From contig JBEIGE010000009.1 in the NCBI GenBank assembly GCA_040382055.1, positions 1 through 64,000 of the forward strand: 64,000 nucleotides of DNA, given 5' to 3'. The position numbers and the translations under genes were made by a program. Within the stretch, counting starts at the first letter, position 1. The number at the start of each line of letters is the position of its first letter. Below are positions 33,888-41,700 of the stretch, piece after piece. Under the pieces are notes generated by a model. The model saw only the letters and a program-made list of their open reading frames with translations. It was not told where the DNA came from and ran no database searches. The stretch comes from JBEIGE01 sp040382055. GTDB taxonomy: Bacteria > Pseudomonadota > Gammaproteobacteria > Burkholderiales > Burkholderiaceae_C.

Positions 33888-34517
33888 CCCACTAGTTGAC
33901 CTCCGAGCGGCAAGCAACCCTATGCCTGCAACCCCCAGCAGCGACCCACAGGTACGGTTGAAGAGCTGCTGTCGACGAGGCTCTGAGAACCATTTGCGCA
34001 GATGGCTTCCCATGTATGCGTAAGTTGTAATTGCAATCCATTCCAAACCCAGAAAAAGCGCACCAAGCACAGCAAACTGTAGCTCCGCAGTTTTTGAAGT
34101 GTCTACGAACTGAGGCAGAAAGGCTGTGAATATGAGGATGGCCTTTGGATTGCCCGCAGCAACCAGAAATTCTTGGCGCGCAAGTGAAAAAATACTCTGC
34201 CGTGAGCCACCACGTTTAGTATGTTCTTTGACGGGAGGGGCCCGCCACAACTGGAAAGCAAGGTAGAAAAGATACGCTGCCCCGACGAACTTGATTGCGT
34301 AAAACAAAATCTCCGAAGTCCTCAGGACAGTGGCGAGACCTGCCGCAGTAATGGCGATCATGCCGACGAACGCAATAAGGCGACCGACTCCAGCGACTGA
34401 CGCGGACCAAAAACCGTAGCGAGTCGCATTTGACACGGAAAGCAGGTTGTTTGGGCCTGGTGCCATATTCAGAGCAAAACACGCAGGGATAAAAAGAAGA
34501 AGAGTATCAATGGTCAT
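33882..34517 (-). CDS. LysE-family exporter
   Basis: A 211-residue inner-membrane protein with about six helices. The N-terminal family signature is FALNMAPGPNNLLSVSNATR (residues 14-33), and LYLAFQLWRAPP-like and ISIFSLARQEFLVAAGNPKA segments follow as usual. Family members export basic amino acids, homoserine lactones or related small molecules; the substrate cannot be set here. The stop codon TAA sits inside a GCCTAAC sequence, reminiscent of integron cassette genes. Neighbours give no pathway context. Confidence 0.88.
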   Translation of the reverse strand: MTIDTLLLFIPACFALNMAPGPNNLLSVSNATRYGFWSASVAGVGRLIAFVGMIAITAAGLATVLRTSEILFYAIKFVGAAYLFYLAFQLWRAPPVKEHTKRGGSRQSIFSLARQEFLVAAGNPKAILIFTAFLPQFVDTSKTAELQFAVLGALFLGLEWIAITTYAYMGSHLRKWFSEPRRQQLFNRTCGSLLGVAGIGLLAARRSTSGA

Positions 34518-34763
34518 GGTGTGCTTTATATATGGTCTAACGATTGATATATCCCTCAGTTGTGCGGGATAACACCGGGGTTACTCAGAAAGCACAGCAA
34601 AGGAAATCTGAAATCCTTGAAAGAAATCAAGAAGTTAAGCCGACGAGCCGAATATGTGTACAGATCTATTGGAATTGACAAAGTCGTCGATCCCTTGGGA
34701 TGGCAAACCGCAGTTTGGTCATCACTCAAAAGTCTATCACTGCGCAAATGTCCGATGCCCCAT

Positions 34764-34800
34764 AGCAGTCATACGCCAACGACTGCACCAGGCCCGGTCT
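34764..34800 (+). repeat. Dispersed repeat, copy E (hairpin core)
   Basis: AGCAGTCATACGCCAACGACTGCACCAGGCCC holds the repeat's hairpin core (CAGTC and GACTG arms) and the following CAGGCCC block. It overlaps the 3' end of the vapC relic. The rest of the gap from 34518 to 34763 shows no gene. Confidence 0.6.
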
Positions 34801-35036
34801 GAACCCAGTTCTCTGCTTCCAGCGCCGGCACCCGCGCGAACTCCCCCCTGTTGTTTGTCACCAGCACTAGACCTTGCGGTGCAATCGGATGTCCGCAACG
34901 ATCACGCTTACTTGGCACGCATTCTGTTGTTTTTGGCGTTGTGCTCAAGCTCACACAGCCCGAGTTCCTCCATGAGCGGAGGGACATACACGCCGAAGCG
35001 GCCGCGTAGTCCCTTCTTTCGCGGGCTTTTGTTCAT
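34769..35036 (-). pseudogene. Decayed VapC-type PIN-domain toxin gene
   Basis: The C-terminal frame reads GLVLVTNNRGEFARVPALEA followed by ENW, the typical end of VapC toxins, preceded by GHPIAP, which normally lies about 12 residues earlier. Upstream, in another frame, a 42-residue stretch (ATG 35036, stop 34908) contains LCELEHNAKNNRMRAK, like the VapC segment around its second acidic residue. So at least two deletions and a frameshift seem to have removed the middle of the gene. The 42-residue frame has a strong GGAGG site 6 bp before its ATG, so a small protein could still be made. No intact antitoxin gene is visible. Confidence 0.6.
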
Positions 35037-35055
35037 CTGCGCCTCCAAGGTCTAC

Positions 35056-35096
35056 CCAGCCTCCGGCGCTCTGGAGCATGTCGTTCAGGTCGTCAA
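35056..35096. repeat. 41-bp repeat, copy 2 (partner at 30325)
   Basis: Matches 30325-30365 at 39 of 41 positions. On the minus strand it encodes DDLNDMLQSAGGW. It lies just upstream of the vapC relic and about 50 bp from dispersed repeat copy I. Confidence 0.85.
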
Positions 35097-35149
35097 TGCA
35101 AGTTGCGTCTCTCAAAAGTTGTCATTTTTCTCTCCAATGTGTCGATGCA

Positions 35150-35206
35150 TGGTTAACCCTGGCCTCACCAGGCCCAAAGTGTTTGCTGGAAAGAGCTGAT
35201 AGCCAA
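35150..35206 (+). repeat. Dispersed repeat, copy I (3' half)
   Basis: GGTTAACCCTGGCC followed by ACCAGGCCCAAAGTGTTTGC and TGGAAAGAGCTGATAGCC corresponds to the 3' half of copies B and D (CTGGCCCAAAGTGATTGCTG). Orientation is the same as the others. Confidence 0.6.
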
Positions 35207-35238
35207 CCTGCGAAATTGTCCTGATTTGTCATACAAGC

Positions 35239-35715
35239 TCACAAATAAGGAGTTCCATCCTTGTGCGTGAATATCCAACTGCCGTTGTGCGAGTGAGCAA
35301 GCAAGTCCTCATCTGGATAAACCACCGCATCTCCAGGGGCCCGGTCACCAACTTCAAGATAGACAGCTTCTGTCTGCGACCTGTTCAGAAGCCGATGCGC
35401 ATTTCCGCAGCCTGCCTTAAAGCCAGAACACATTCCCGATGACAACTCTGTTTCACCGTCGTCGGTTTCAAGAATAAGAGTTCCCGAGACAACAAACACA
35501 AATTCATCTTGCATGGAGTGAGCGTGACGCAATGCGGATACGGATCCTGGCGGTAACACCGTGATATTGACCCCAAAGTTGGTGAGGCCGAATAAGTCGC
35601 CCAAAGGTCGTTTCACGCGCCCAGCCATCATTGAACGAAAGGGTTCTGGGTAATTAGAAGGTTTTGTGCGTGGCGGCGCGTCAAGAGCCAATAAAGCAAT
35701 AGGACGTTCTGACAT
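35239..35715 (-). CDS. Cupin-domain protein
   Basis: A 158-residue protein starting at ATG 35715 (MSERPIALLAL). Motif 1 is SALRHAHSMQDEFVFVVSGT (His, His, Glu) and motif 2 is GMCSGFKAGCGNAHRLLN. The C-terminal tail RAPGDAVVYPDEDLL and HKDGTPY is typical of a widespread single-domain cupin subgroup in Proteobacteria annotated only as cupin. A longer frame to 35823 lacks support. Function is unknown; no pathway neighbours are visible, and the gene is surrounded by repeats. Confidence 0.85.
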   Translation of the reverse strand: MSERPIALLALDAPPRTKPSNYPEPFRSMMAGRVKRPLGDLFGLTNFGVNITVLPPGSVSALRHAHSMQDEFVFVVSGTLILETDDGETELSSGMCSGFKAGCGNAHRLLNRSQTEAVYLEVGDRAPGDAVVYPDEDLLAHSHNGSWIFTHKDGTPYL

Positions 35716-35784
35716 GGGACATAAACATGTTTGAGGGATGGAAAAAGTTTCCAATAGATTAACGGAAAATTCTCCTTTCGCTAC

Positions 35785-35852
35785 CCACCTGCAGTCATTC
35801 GTCAATGACTGCAGGTGGCTCAAAGTAATAGCTGGAATGAGCTGGAAGCTGC
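35785..35852 (+). repeat. Dispersed repeat, copy F, with perfect 15-bp hairpin
   Basis: CCACCTGCAGTCATT (35785-35799) and AATGACTGCAGGTGG (35804-35818) are exact inverse complements around a 4-base loop. The copy continues with CTCAAAGTAATAGCTGGAAT and GAGCTGGAAGC, matching the 3' tail of copies B and D. It is the most complete hairpin in the family. Confidence 0.85.
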
Positions 35853-35865
35853 TGTTGTTGTTGAA

Positions 35866-35996
35866 GCCAATGTCGGACTCACAGGGTTGAGTTACTTTTG
35901 CCGGTGAATACTTGACGCCCTCGTGAGGTGCTACGATTTTTAACTGACACCAAATTCACGGGTAGACTGCTCTATCAATATGTGAGCGGTACTGAC
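35866..35996 (+). repeat. Long direct repeat R1 (partner R2 at 36458)
   Basis: Shares blocks with R2: GTTACTT-TGCCGG, CGTGAGGTGCTACGA, TTCACGGGT-GACTGCT and ATATCA-type ends, about three quarters identical over roughly 125 bp. R1 and R2 are in the same orientation, 592 bp apart, and bracket the AT-rich lipoprotein gene at 36118. Confidence 0.8.
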
Positions 35997-36117
35997 TGTC
36001 ACTTGGGTCGCGGTGACTACGCCGGGGACCCTCCTTGTGAGATTCTTTGTTTGAAATATTTAACATGCGCCAAATTGAAACGTATCCCATCAACTTTAAG
36101 ACGAAGGAACTCATGCG

Positions 36118-36396
36118 ATGCAACGGAAACTTGTTAAAGGTTATCTAATTATTTTTTTTGAATTAGTAGGTGGGGCGATATTAATTTTTGCACTTTCGGG
36201 CTGTTTGCATTTCAGATTTCGTTCTGAAGACTTGTCAAAGGGTGGTTCAGAAATATTGCAGGAAAGCGCTAGAGTCAATTGTCGTGAAAAGATTGACATG
36301 ACAGAATACAGCGAATGCATCAAACGAGTAAATACAACTTTTAACGACTGGCGAACTCAAAAACAGCATAAGAATGATGCTCCAACGGAAAAGTAA
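36118..36396 (+). CDS. Small AT-rich putative lipoprotein
   Basis: A 92-residue protein with a signal segment (IIFFELVGGAILIFALSGC, Cys29 in a LSGC lipobox) followed by a short Cys-containing, highly charged domain (C53 and C66 approximately; MTEYSECIKRVNTTF). A GAAGGA ribosome site lies 10-15 bp before the ATG at 36118. Codons and base content are far more AT-rich than the surrounding genes, a sign of acquisition. No family is recognised. Direct repeats R1 and R2 flank it, so it may be the payload of an unrecognised small mobile unit. Confidence 0.65.
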   Translation: MQRKLVKGYLIIFFELVGGAILIFALSGCLHFRFRSEDLSKGGSEILQESARVNCREKIDMTEYSECIKRVNTTFNDWRTQKQHKNDAPTEK

Positions 36397-36457
36397 TAAA
36401 AACCCATGGGAGACTTCTTGATATTGTTTTATAGATGGACATTAACGGTTGTTAACG

Positions 36458-36582
36458 CCGATATTGGGCTGACAAGGTATCGTTACTTGTGCCGGAGAAT
36501 GGGTGACACCTTCGTGAGGTGCTACGACTTGCATCAGAAACCAAGTTCACGGGTGGACTGCTATATCAGTATCTGAGAATGA
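36458..36582 (+). repeat. Long direct repeat R2 (partner R1 at 35866)
   Basis: Same blocks and orientation as R1. It includes the small hairpin CACCTTCGTGAGGTG (36507-36521). It is followed after about 15 bp by dispersed repeat copy G, as R1 is preceded by copy F, so the two repeat types are interleaved here. No gene lies in 36397-36744. Confidence 0.8.
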
Positions 36583-36596
36583 CTTGGCATGAGTGG

Positions 36597-36690
36597 CGGC
36601 GCAGCTCTTGTTCGCACTCCTCAATTCGGGCCTGATCACGATGCTGTAAAGCAGTCGTTCTCTAACGACCGCTCCTGGCCCCGAGTCGAC
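36597..36690 (+). repeat. Dispersed repeat, copy G
   Basis: From GCGCAGCTCTTGTTCGC through TCAATTCGGG and AAGCAGTCGTTCTCTAACGA to CGCTCCTGGCCCC. The second half closely follows copy A, including the unusual CCGCTCCTGGCCC ending. Confidence 0.7.
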
Positions 36691-36744
36691 ATTTAACGTA
36701 ACCAGACGCTTCGTGGTGCTAAAGCTCTTGTATATCAATAGCTC

Positions 36745-37053
36745 CTATAGCCCTCGCATGTCCCGCGAAGTTTCACCTTGACTTGGCAAAACAGGACGAA
36801 TTTCGTGTGCTTCAACATCCACGATATCTGGGGGTGGCGTCTGGTGGGATTGTTTCTGAGCCGTCCAAGTCCCGTTTCTAAATCCTTTGGCCGTATGCCT
36901 GAGGTTCTGGAAAACGACGACGACTGCTGGCTTACGTCCTCGCAGCAATGACCATACGATTGAAATCAGCGCAAAAACAAACCCTAGCAGCATGAGCGCG
37001 CCCGCAAGCAGCCCAAGCCAAACGATCACAATAAACCGGAAGATTTTTAGCAT
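36745..37053 (-). CDS. Small inner-membrane protein of unknown function
   Basis: A 102-residue protein with a long hydrophobic N-terminal region (residues 4-36, one or two helices: FIVIVWLGLLAGALMLLGFV and FALISIVWSLL) followed by RGRKP and a soluble tail rich in Gln, Pro and acidic residues. The Arg/Lys cluster after the helix suggests the tail faces the cytoplasm. I do not recognise a family, although proteins like this are common in Burkholderiales. Neighbours give no hint. Confidence 0.65.
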   Translation of the reverse strand: MLKIFRFIVIVWLGLLAGALMLLGFVFALISIVWSLLRGRKPAVVVVFQNLRHTAKGFRNGTWTAQKQSHQTPPPDIVDVEAHEIRPVLPSQGETSRDMRGL

Positions 37054-37242
37054 TGCGTTGATGGTTATTCAATACTTAGGTAAATTGCTTCGAAGATTCA
37101 AAGTCAGAAGTTCTGCCAAATGCGTCTTCAATAGGTTAAATGTTTCATGAATTTTCAGTATTGCACGTTAATCATATTTTTAATGGTGGAAAGGGCTTTG
37201 GTTCCTGTGCCCTACCCCAATGTTTCGGCCCATTCATAAGCC

Positions 37243-37905
37243 ATGTATTGCGTGATGGGAAAACGTAATTCACCGGTGTCAGCCGCAAGGGTGGTTCTGG
37301 TTCATGGACTCTGGATGAACTCTTTGTCGATGCTGCCGTTGCATATTCACCTCGCAAGAGGGGGCTTTCGGGTAGCACGCTTCGGTTACGCCAGCGTCAG
37401 ACGCTCGCCGATTGACAATGCAGAACGCCTTGCGCGTTTTATTGAAGCTCTGCCGGATGACCTGATTCATCTGGTCGGGCACAGTATGGGTGGCGTGATG
37501 ATCCTGAAAACTTTAAAAAAGAGGGCTGATCCACGTATCGGGCGTGCTGTACTTCTTGGCAGCCCGATAACCGGAAGCAGCGCTGGTCGAGACTTATCGT
37601 GCTCGGTTGGCGGACGCTGGATGCTGGGTCGTTCCCTGCCGCTCTGGGCCGAGGGGGTAGTGCCTCTGGCGCCAGTTGGCGTGGAAGTCGGCGTGATCGC
37701 AGGGGATGTCCCACTCGGATTGGGGCGTATGTTCCTGGGGCTGGATAAACCAAACGATGGTGTGGTCACGGTGGAGGAAACGCGAATGAAAGGCGCTGAG
37801 GACACCCTGGTGATGCGAGTCAATCATTCCGGGATGATTCTTTCTGCCTCAATAGCACGGCAGGTGTGTTCGTTTCTGAAGGAAGGCCAGTTTGCGCGCG
37901 CTTAG
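37243..37905 (+). CDS. Lipase/esterase-like alpha/beta hydrolase
   Basis: A 220-residue hydrolase. It begins near ARVVLVHGLWMNSLSM (oxyanion hole HG) and has the nucleophile Ser in HLVGHSMGGVMILK. A likely catalytic Asp is in DKPNDGVVTVEET and the His in MRVNHSGMIL. The fold matches PGAP1-like / triacylglycerol-lipase-type small hydrolases. No signal peptide is seen. The start could be ATG 37243 or 37255; neither has a strong ribosome site. The 3' end overlaps the next gene by 14 bp, suggesting they are co-expressed. Confidence 0.82.
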   Translation: MYCVMGKRNSPVSAARVVLVHGLWMNSLSMLPLHIHLARGGFRVARFGYASVRRSPIDNAERLARFIEALPDDLIHLVGHSMGGVMILKTLKKRADPRIGRAVLLGSPITGSSAGRDLSCSVGGRWMLGRSLPLWAEGVVPLAPVGVEVGVIAGDVPLGLGRMFLGLDKPNDGVVTVEETRMKGAEDTLVMRVNHSGMILSASIARQVCSFLKEGQFARA

Positions 37906-38968
37906 GCTTGCACTCACAGCCACCATGCTTCTGGCGATCAGTGGTTGCCAAGTCATGGGCTACTACACACAGGCGGTCAGCGGCCAGATTGAAATCTGGC
38001 GCGAAGCCCGTCCCGTCGAAGAACTGCTGCGCGACCCAGCGGTCGATGCCGACCTTCAGGCGCGCCTGAAACGAGCGGTGGTTATTCGAGACTTCGCGTC
38101 ACGCGAGTTGGCACTGCCGGATAACGCCAGCTATCGCAGTTACGCCGATCTGAAGAGACCGTACGTTGTTTGGAACGTCTTTGCTGCGCAAGAGTTCTCA
38201 ATTCGTCCCAAGCAGTGGTGTTTTCCGTTTGCAGGTTGTGTGACCTACCGGGGTTACTTCAAAGAGCAAGACGCACACAGTTTCGCCAAGCAGCTTCGTG
38301 CCAATGGAATGGATGTGTTTGTGGCTGGCGTGCCTGCTTACTCAACCATAGGCTGGTTCGATGATCCGCTACTCAACACTTTCGTCCGGTATTCGCAGAC
38401 CGAGACGGCCCGACTGATTTTTCATGAGCTTGCCCACCAGGTGCTCTATGTCCCCGGCGACACCAGCTTCAACGAATCCTTTGCTTCGGCCGTGGAGCTG
38501 GAGGGCATAGAGCGGTGGCTTGCTGCTGAGGGTACGGCATCCGAGCGCAAGGCTTTCGAGACCACGCGGATATACAGACGTGGCTTCATTGAGCTGGTAG
38601 CCACTTATCGTGGCAAGTTGGAGGCGCTCTACCTTCTCACCATTCCCGACGATGAGAAGCGAATACGCAAGGCCGAGATACTGGCCAACATGAGGGCAGC
38701 ATACCTGGAGCTTAAAGATTCTTGGGGTGGCTTTGCCGGGTACGAGCGGTTCTTTGCTGGGGAGCTCGGCAACGCTCAATTGGCCTCGGTTTCGAACTAC
38801 ACCGAGTGGGTGCCGGCATTCAGGAATTTGCTGGCGGGCAGCGGCTCATTGCCACAGTTCTATGCTGCAGCCAAGGAGATCAGCAAACTTGAGCCCGATG
38901 AAAGAAAAGAACGCTTGCGCGCACTTAATAGCGCTGCACCCAATGTTTCTCACCATAATGCCAAATGA
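37892..38968 (+). CDS. Putative aminopeptidase lipoprotein
   Basis: A 358-residue exported zinc peptidase. TTG at 37892 is the likely start, with AAGGAAGG a few bases upstream. The signal segment ends in the lipobox ISGC (Cys19). The catalytic motif is HELAHQ in ARLIFHELAHQVLYV, with the downstream Glu in FNESFASAVELEG. The family (PF10023-like putative aminopeptidases) also has WCFPFAGCVTYRGYF, seen here. It probably trims peptides in the periplasm or at the inner face of the outer membrane. It overlaps the hydrolase gene upstream by 14 bp. Confidence 0.87.
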   Translation: MRALRLALTATMLLAISGCQVMGYYTQAVSGQIEIWREARPVEELLRDPAVDADLQARLKRAVVIRDFASRELALPDNASYRSYADLKRPYVVWNVFAAQEFSIRPKQWCFPFAGCVTYRGYFKEQDAHSFAKQLRANGMDVFVAGVPAYSTIGWFDDPLLNTFVRYSQTETARLIFHELAHQVLYVPGDTSFNESFASAVELEGIERWLAAEGTASERKAFETTRIYRRGFIELVATYRGKLEALYLLTIPDDEKRIRKAEILANMRAAYLELKDSWGGFAGYERFFAGELGNAQLASVSNYTEWVPAFRNLLAGSGSLPQFYAAAKEISKLEPDERKERLRALNSAAPNVSHHNAK

Positions 38969-39029
38969 AGTGAAAGATTTCGTCGCTTCGCCCGACTAAC
39001 TCGCATACACCGCAATGCAAAGGCACACC

Positions 39030-39662
39030 ATGAACCGACGTTTCATTTTCTCCTTGTTGGTCCTGCTGGGCCTTGGGCAGCAAGTGTCCGCGCAAGGCCC
39101 AAGCGCCGCGGGCAGCACTGCTGCGCCCGCTACGGCAAAGGCGGTCTTTGCCGGTGGTTGTTTCTGGTGTGTCGAGTCCGACTTTGACAAGGTGCCTGGC
39201 GTTCTTTCCACCACATCCGGCTACACGGGCGGACGCACCTTGAACCCCACGTACCAACAGGTTTCATCGAACACCACCGGGCACGCCGAAGTGGTGGAGA
39301 TTGTGTTTGATCCTGCCATAGTGAGCTATGCACAATTGGTGGAGCACTTCTGGCGCACCATCGACCCCACCACCAAAGACCAGCAGTTCTGCGACCGCGG
39401 TACCCCTTACCGTAGCGCGATTTTCGCCGTCAATGCCGAGCAACTCAAAGTTGCACAGGCCTCCAAAGCAGCATTGGAAAAGTCCAAACCATTCAAAGAA
39501 CCGGTTGTGACTGAGGTACTGCTGGCGAGTACCTTTTATCCGGCCGAAGACTACCACCAGGACTATTACAAGAAAAACCCGGTGCGCTACAAGTATTACC
39601 GTACCCGTTGCGGCCGCGACGCCCGTCTTCAGCAGCTTTGGGGCGACAAGGCGGCACGTTAG
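39030..39662 (+). CDS. msrA: Peptide-methionine (S)-S-oxide reductase, exported
   Basis: A 210-residue MsrA. A signal peptide (FIFSLLVLLGLGQQVSAQ) precedes the reductase domain, so it acts in the periplasm. The catalytic Cys is in VFAGGCFWCVES, and conserved segments STTSGYTGGRTLNPTYQQV, GHAEVVEIVFDP and FWRTIDPTTKDQQFCDRG are all present. It repairs oxidised methionine in exported proteins. The start ATG 39030 (MNRRFIF) is preferred over 39015. It stands alone, 61 bp after the aminopeptidase gene. Confidence 0.93.
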   Translation: MNRRFIFSLLVLLGLGQQVSAQGPSAAGSTAAPATAKAVFAGGCFWCVESDFDKVPGVLSTTSGYTGGRTLNPTYQQVSSNTTGHAEVVEIVFDPAIVSYAQLVEHFWRTIDPTTKDQQFCDRGTPYRSAIFAVNAEQLKVAQASKAALEKSKPFKEPVVTEVLLASTFYPAEDYHQDYYKKNPVRYKYYRTRCGRDARLQQLWGDKAAR

Positions 39663-39733
39663 TTCATCCAAAAGTCAAAAGTATTCGCCTAGACGGAATT
39701 TGCACAACTGAGCCGAACGCCAATACCTTCAAC

Positions 39734-39816
39734 CGCAGTAGCAGAATGGACGCCCGTTGGCTGACATTCAACAATGAAAGCGATGAAATGGCTTGAGCGA
39801 CTGAAATGTCAGTGAA
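39734..39816 (+). repeat. Dispersed repeat, copy J (second module only)
   Basis: CGCAGTAGCAGAATGGACGC, GCTGACATTCAACAATGAAA and TTGAGCGACTGAAATGTCAG align closely with 4765-4848 of copy A. The first module is not present here, which shows the modules can occur separately. No gene lies in 39663-39916. Confidence 0.75.
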
Positions 39817-39916
39817 AGCAGACGGTCGTGAACGTCGACAAAGCAGCAAGCTATCTGAGCTTTACAAGTTTTATCAAACTATTAGATTAGTAGAGCTCGA
39901 ACTTTATGATTCGAAT

Positions 39917-40642
39917 CTATTTGGCTTCAATTATTTGCTGTGAAACGGCTTGTTTAGAGTGCCACCATGCAACACAGCATCTTGCTAATGCTGCGGTGGT
40001 ATCGACACACTGACTTCGCAGCTGAGACTTTATCGCGTCCAGCGCCAAAGGTGTTTCAGTGCAAGCCAGAATCACTGCACGCGTGCCATTGTTCAGAAGC
40101 GTCTGAACAGCTTGCTCAATAAGTTGGCCACCATGCAAGGTTTCACCGGCCTTGACCATCTCTATTCCAGGCAAAACGAGCTTATCCATCATGACATCGT
40201 CTGGCAGTACGACCGAATAACCCAAGCGAACAAGGGGCAAGTCAAAAATCTGAGCAGCGAGAGTTGCGCGCGTGGCGATGACACCAATTTTTGAACCAGC
40301 ATCTGCCAGACGCGAAAGCTCTTTGACACTCGCGTCCACAATACTCAGGAATGGAACACGGCATCCTTTGAGCAAATGAGGGTACCAAAAGTGTGCTGTA
40401 TTGCAAGGCATAACTAAAGCCATAGCACCTGCTGCGATCAGGCGATCACGGCCTGCCAGCAACTCGGGCAGTGGTGAGCGGCCATCGCCCAAAATTGCCG
40501 CCGGTCGTGGAGCAATGCGCGGGTCAGATTGAATCAACAACGGAACGTGATCTGTGTCGCCTTTGGCAGGTGTGGCATCCAGTACCTTACTAAAAAAATC
40601 AACGGTGGCCAGTGGCCCCATGCCGCCTAAAACACCGATCAT
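39917..40642 (-). CDS. Aspartate/glutamate racemase-family protein
   Basis: A 241-residue PLP-independent racemase-fold enzyme. Both catalytic Cys positions are present: VMPCNTAHFWYP and VILACTETPLAL. The N-terminus MIGVLGGMGPLATVDFF is canonical for the Asp/Glu racemase (YgeA-type) group. It is the last gene of the sulfonate-type operon, 24 bp after the exporter. In that context it may invert D-cysteate to L-cysteate, since cysteate is a close analogue of aspartate; this is inference. A role in ordinary aspartate racemisation is the alternative. Confidence 0.88.
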   Translation of the reverse strand: MIGVLGGMGPLATVDFFSKVLDATPAKGDTDHVPLLIQSDPRIAPRPAAILGDGRSPLPELLAGRDRLIAAGAMALVMPCNTAHFWYPHLLKGCRVPFLSIVDASVKELSRLADAGSKIGVIATRATLAAQIFDLPLVRLGYSVVLPDDVMMDKLVLPGIEMVKAGETLHGGQLIEQAVQTLLNNGTRAVILACTETPLALDAIKSQLRSQCVDTTAALARCCVAWWHSKQAVSQQIIEAK

Positions 40643-40666
40643 GCTGCCCCCCTTTTTGTTCTTACA

Positions 40667-41692
40667 TCAGCGAAAAACCATCAGATAACTGCCTGACAAA
40701 AACGCCAGACCCAGAGTGACCAAAAAAATCATGGCCACAGGCCGCCAGCCTAGCTGCGTGACTTCTTGCAATGAGGTTTTTAACCCAACGCCCGCAATCG
40801 CCAATACAAGAAAAGCCTGAGACACATCAGATGCACCAGACTGAATCGCACTGGATATCCAACCCGTGCTGTTGATCAACATCAGCAGTACAAATGCGAC
40901 TGTAAACCAGGGAAGCAAGGGGGTTTTAACGGTACGGTCTGATTCCGTCGAGACAGCCATGCGTGCACGCACGACCAGCGAAATGGCGACCAGTACAGGC
41001 ATCAAAAATGCCACTCGCATCAATTTGGTGATGGTGGCGGCGTCGCCAGCCTCTGGTGACAGGCTGTAGCCTGCGCCAACAACCTGCGCTACGTCGTGGA
41101 TGGTTGCCCCAATGAACTTGCCTGACATCACCGCGTCAAATCCCAGCCACTGTGTAATTAGCGGGTAAACCACCATGGCCATGGTGGACAGAGTGGTGAC
41201 ACCGACCACTGTGAGGGTGGTATCACGTTCGAGGTTGGCATTCTTAGGCAATACGCTGGCGATGGCCAGAGCGGCTGATGCACCACAGATCGCAGTTGCG
41301 CCCCCGATCAGCAGGCCCAAGTTGCCGTTGACTTTAAACAAGCGGGCCAGCAGCAAGCCCAGGGCAATCGTCAAACTCACAGCAACCATCAAGGCCACTA
41401 CAGTCTGCCAGCCCAGTGTCACGATATGCTCAACTGTGAGCCTCAAGCCCAGCAAGGCAACGCCGATGCGCAACACCGTGCTGGACGCAAACTGTATACC
41501 TGCAGCGCAGCGCTTGTCCTCGCTGATAAAATGCAAAGCCAAGCCAAGCAGTAATGCAAAAAGCAGCATGGAGCCTTTGTAATGACTGCCTAGAAAGGCG
41601 GCTGCCATAGCAACCAGCGCAGTAACCAGCAAGCCAGGCAAAAGTGATTTTGTGAACCCCAGAGCTGTACCTGTCGCAAGCGTTGTCATCAA
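40667..41692 (-). CDS. YeiH/UPF0324-family membrane protein, sulfite exporter candidate
   Basis: A 341-residue protein with about ten hydrophobic helices. Signature segments: LLLGLALHF, GVALLGLRLTVEHIVTLGWQ, GGATAICGASAALAIASVLP and FIGATIHDVAQVVGAGYSLS. The family is annotated as putative sulfate/sulfite exporter and appears next to desulfonating enzymes in other bacteria. It begins 8 bp after the cysteate-lyase-like gene, so export of the sulfite that enzyme would release is the natural reading. Direct proof of transport for the family is limited. Confidence 0.9.
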   Translation of the reverse strand: MMTTLATGTALGFTKSLLPGLLVTALVAMAAAFLGSHYKGSMLLFALLLGLALHFISEDKRCAAGIQFASSTVLRIGVALLGLRLTVEHIVTLGWQTVVALMVAVSLTIALGLLLARLFKVNGNLGLLIGGATAICGASAALAIASVLPKNANLERDTTLTVVGVTTLSTMAMVVYPLITQWLGFDAVMSGKFIGATIHDVAQVVGAGYSLSPEAGDAATITKLMRVAFLMPVLVAISLVVRARMAVSTESDRTVKTPLLPWFTVAFVLLMLINSTGWISSAIQSGASDVSQAFLVLAIAGVGLKTSLQEVTQLGWRPVAMIFLVTLGLAFLSGSYLMVFR

Positions 41693-41700
41693 GTCAGGAT

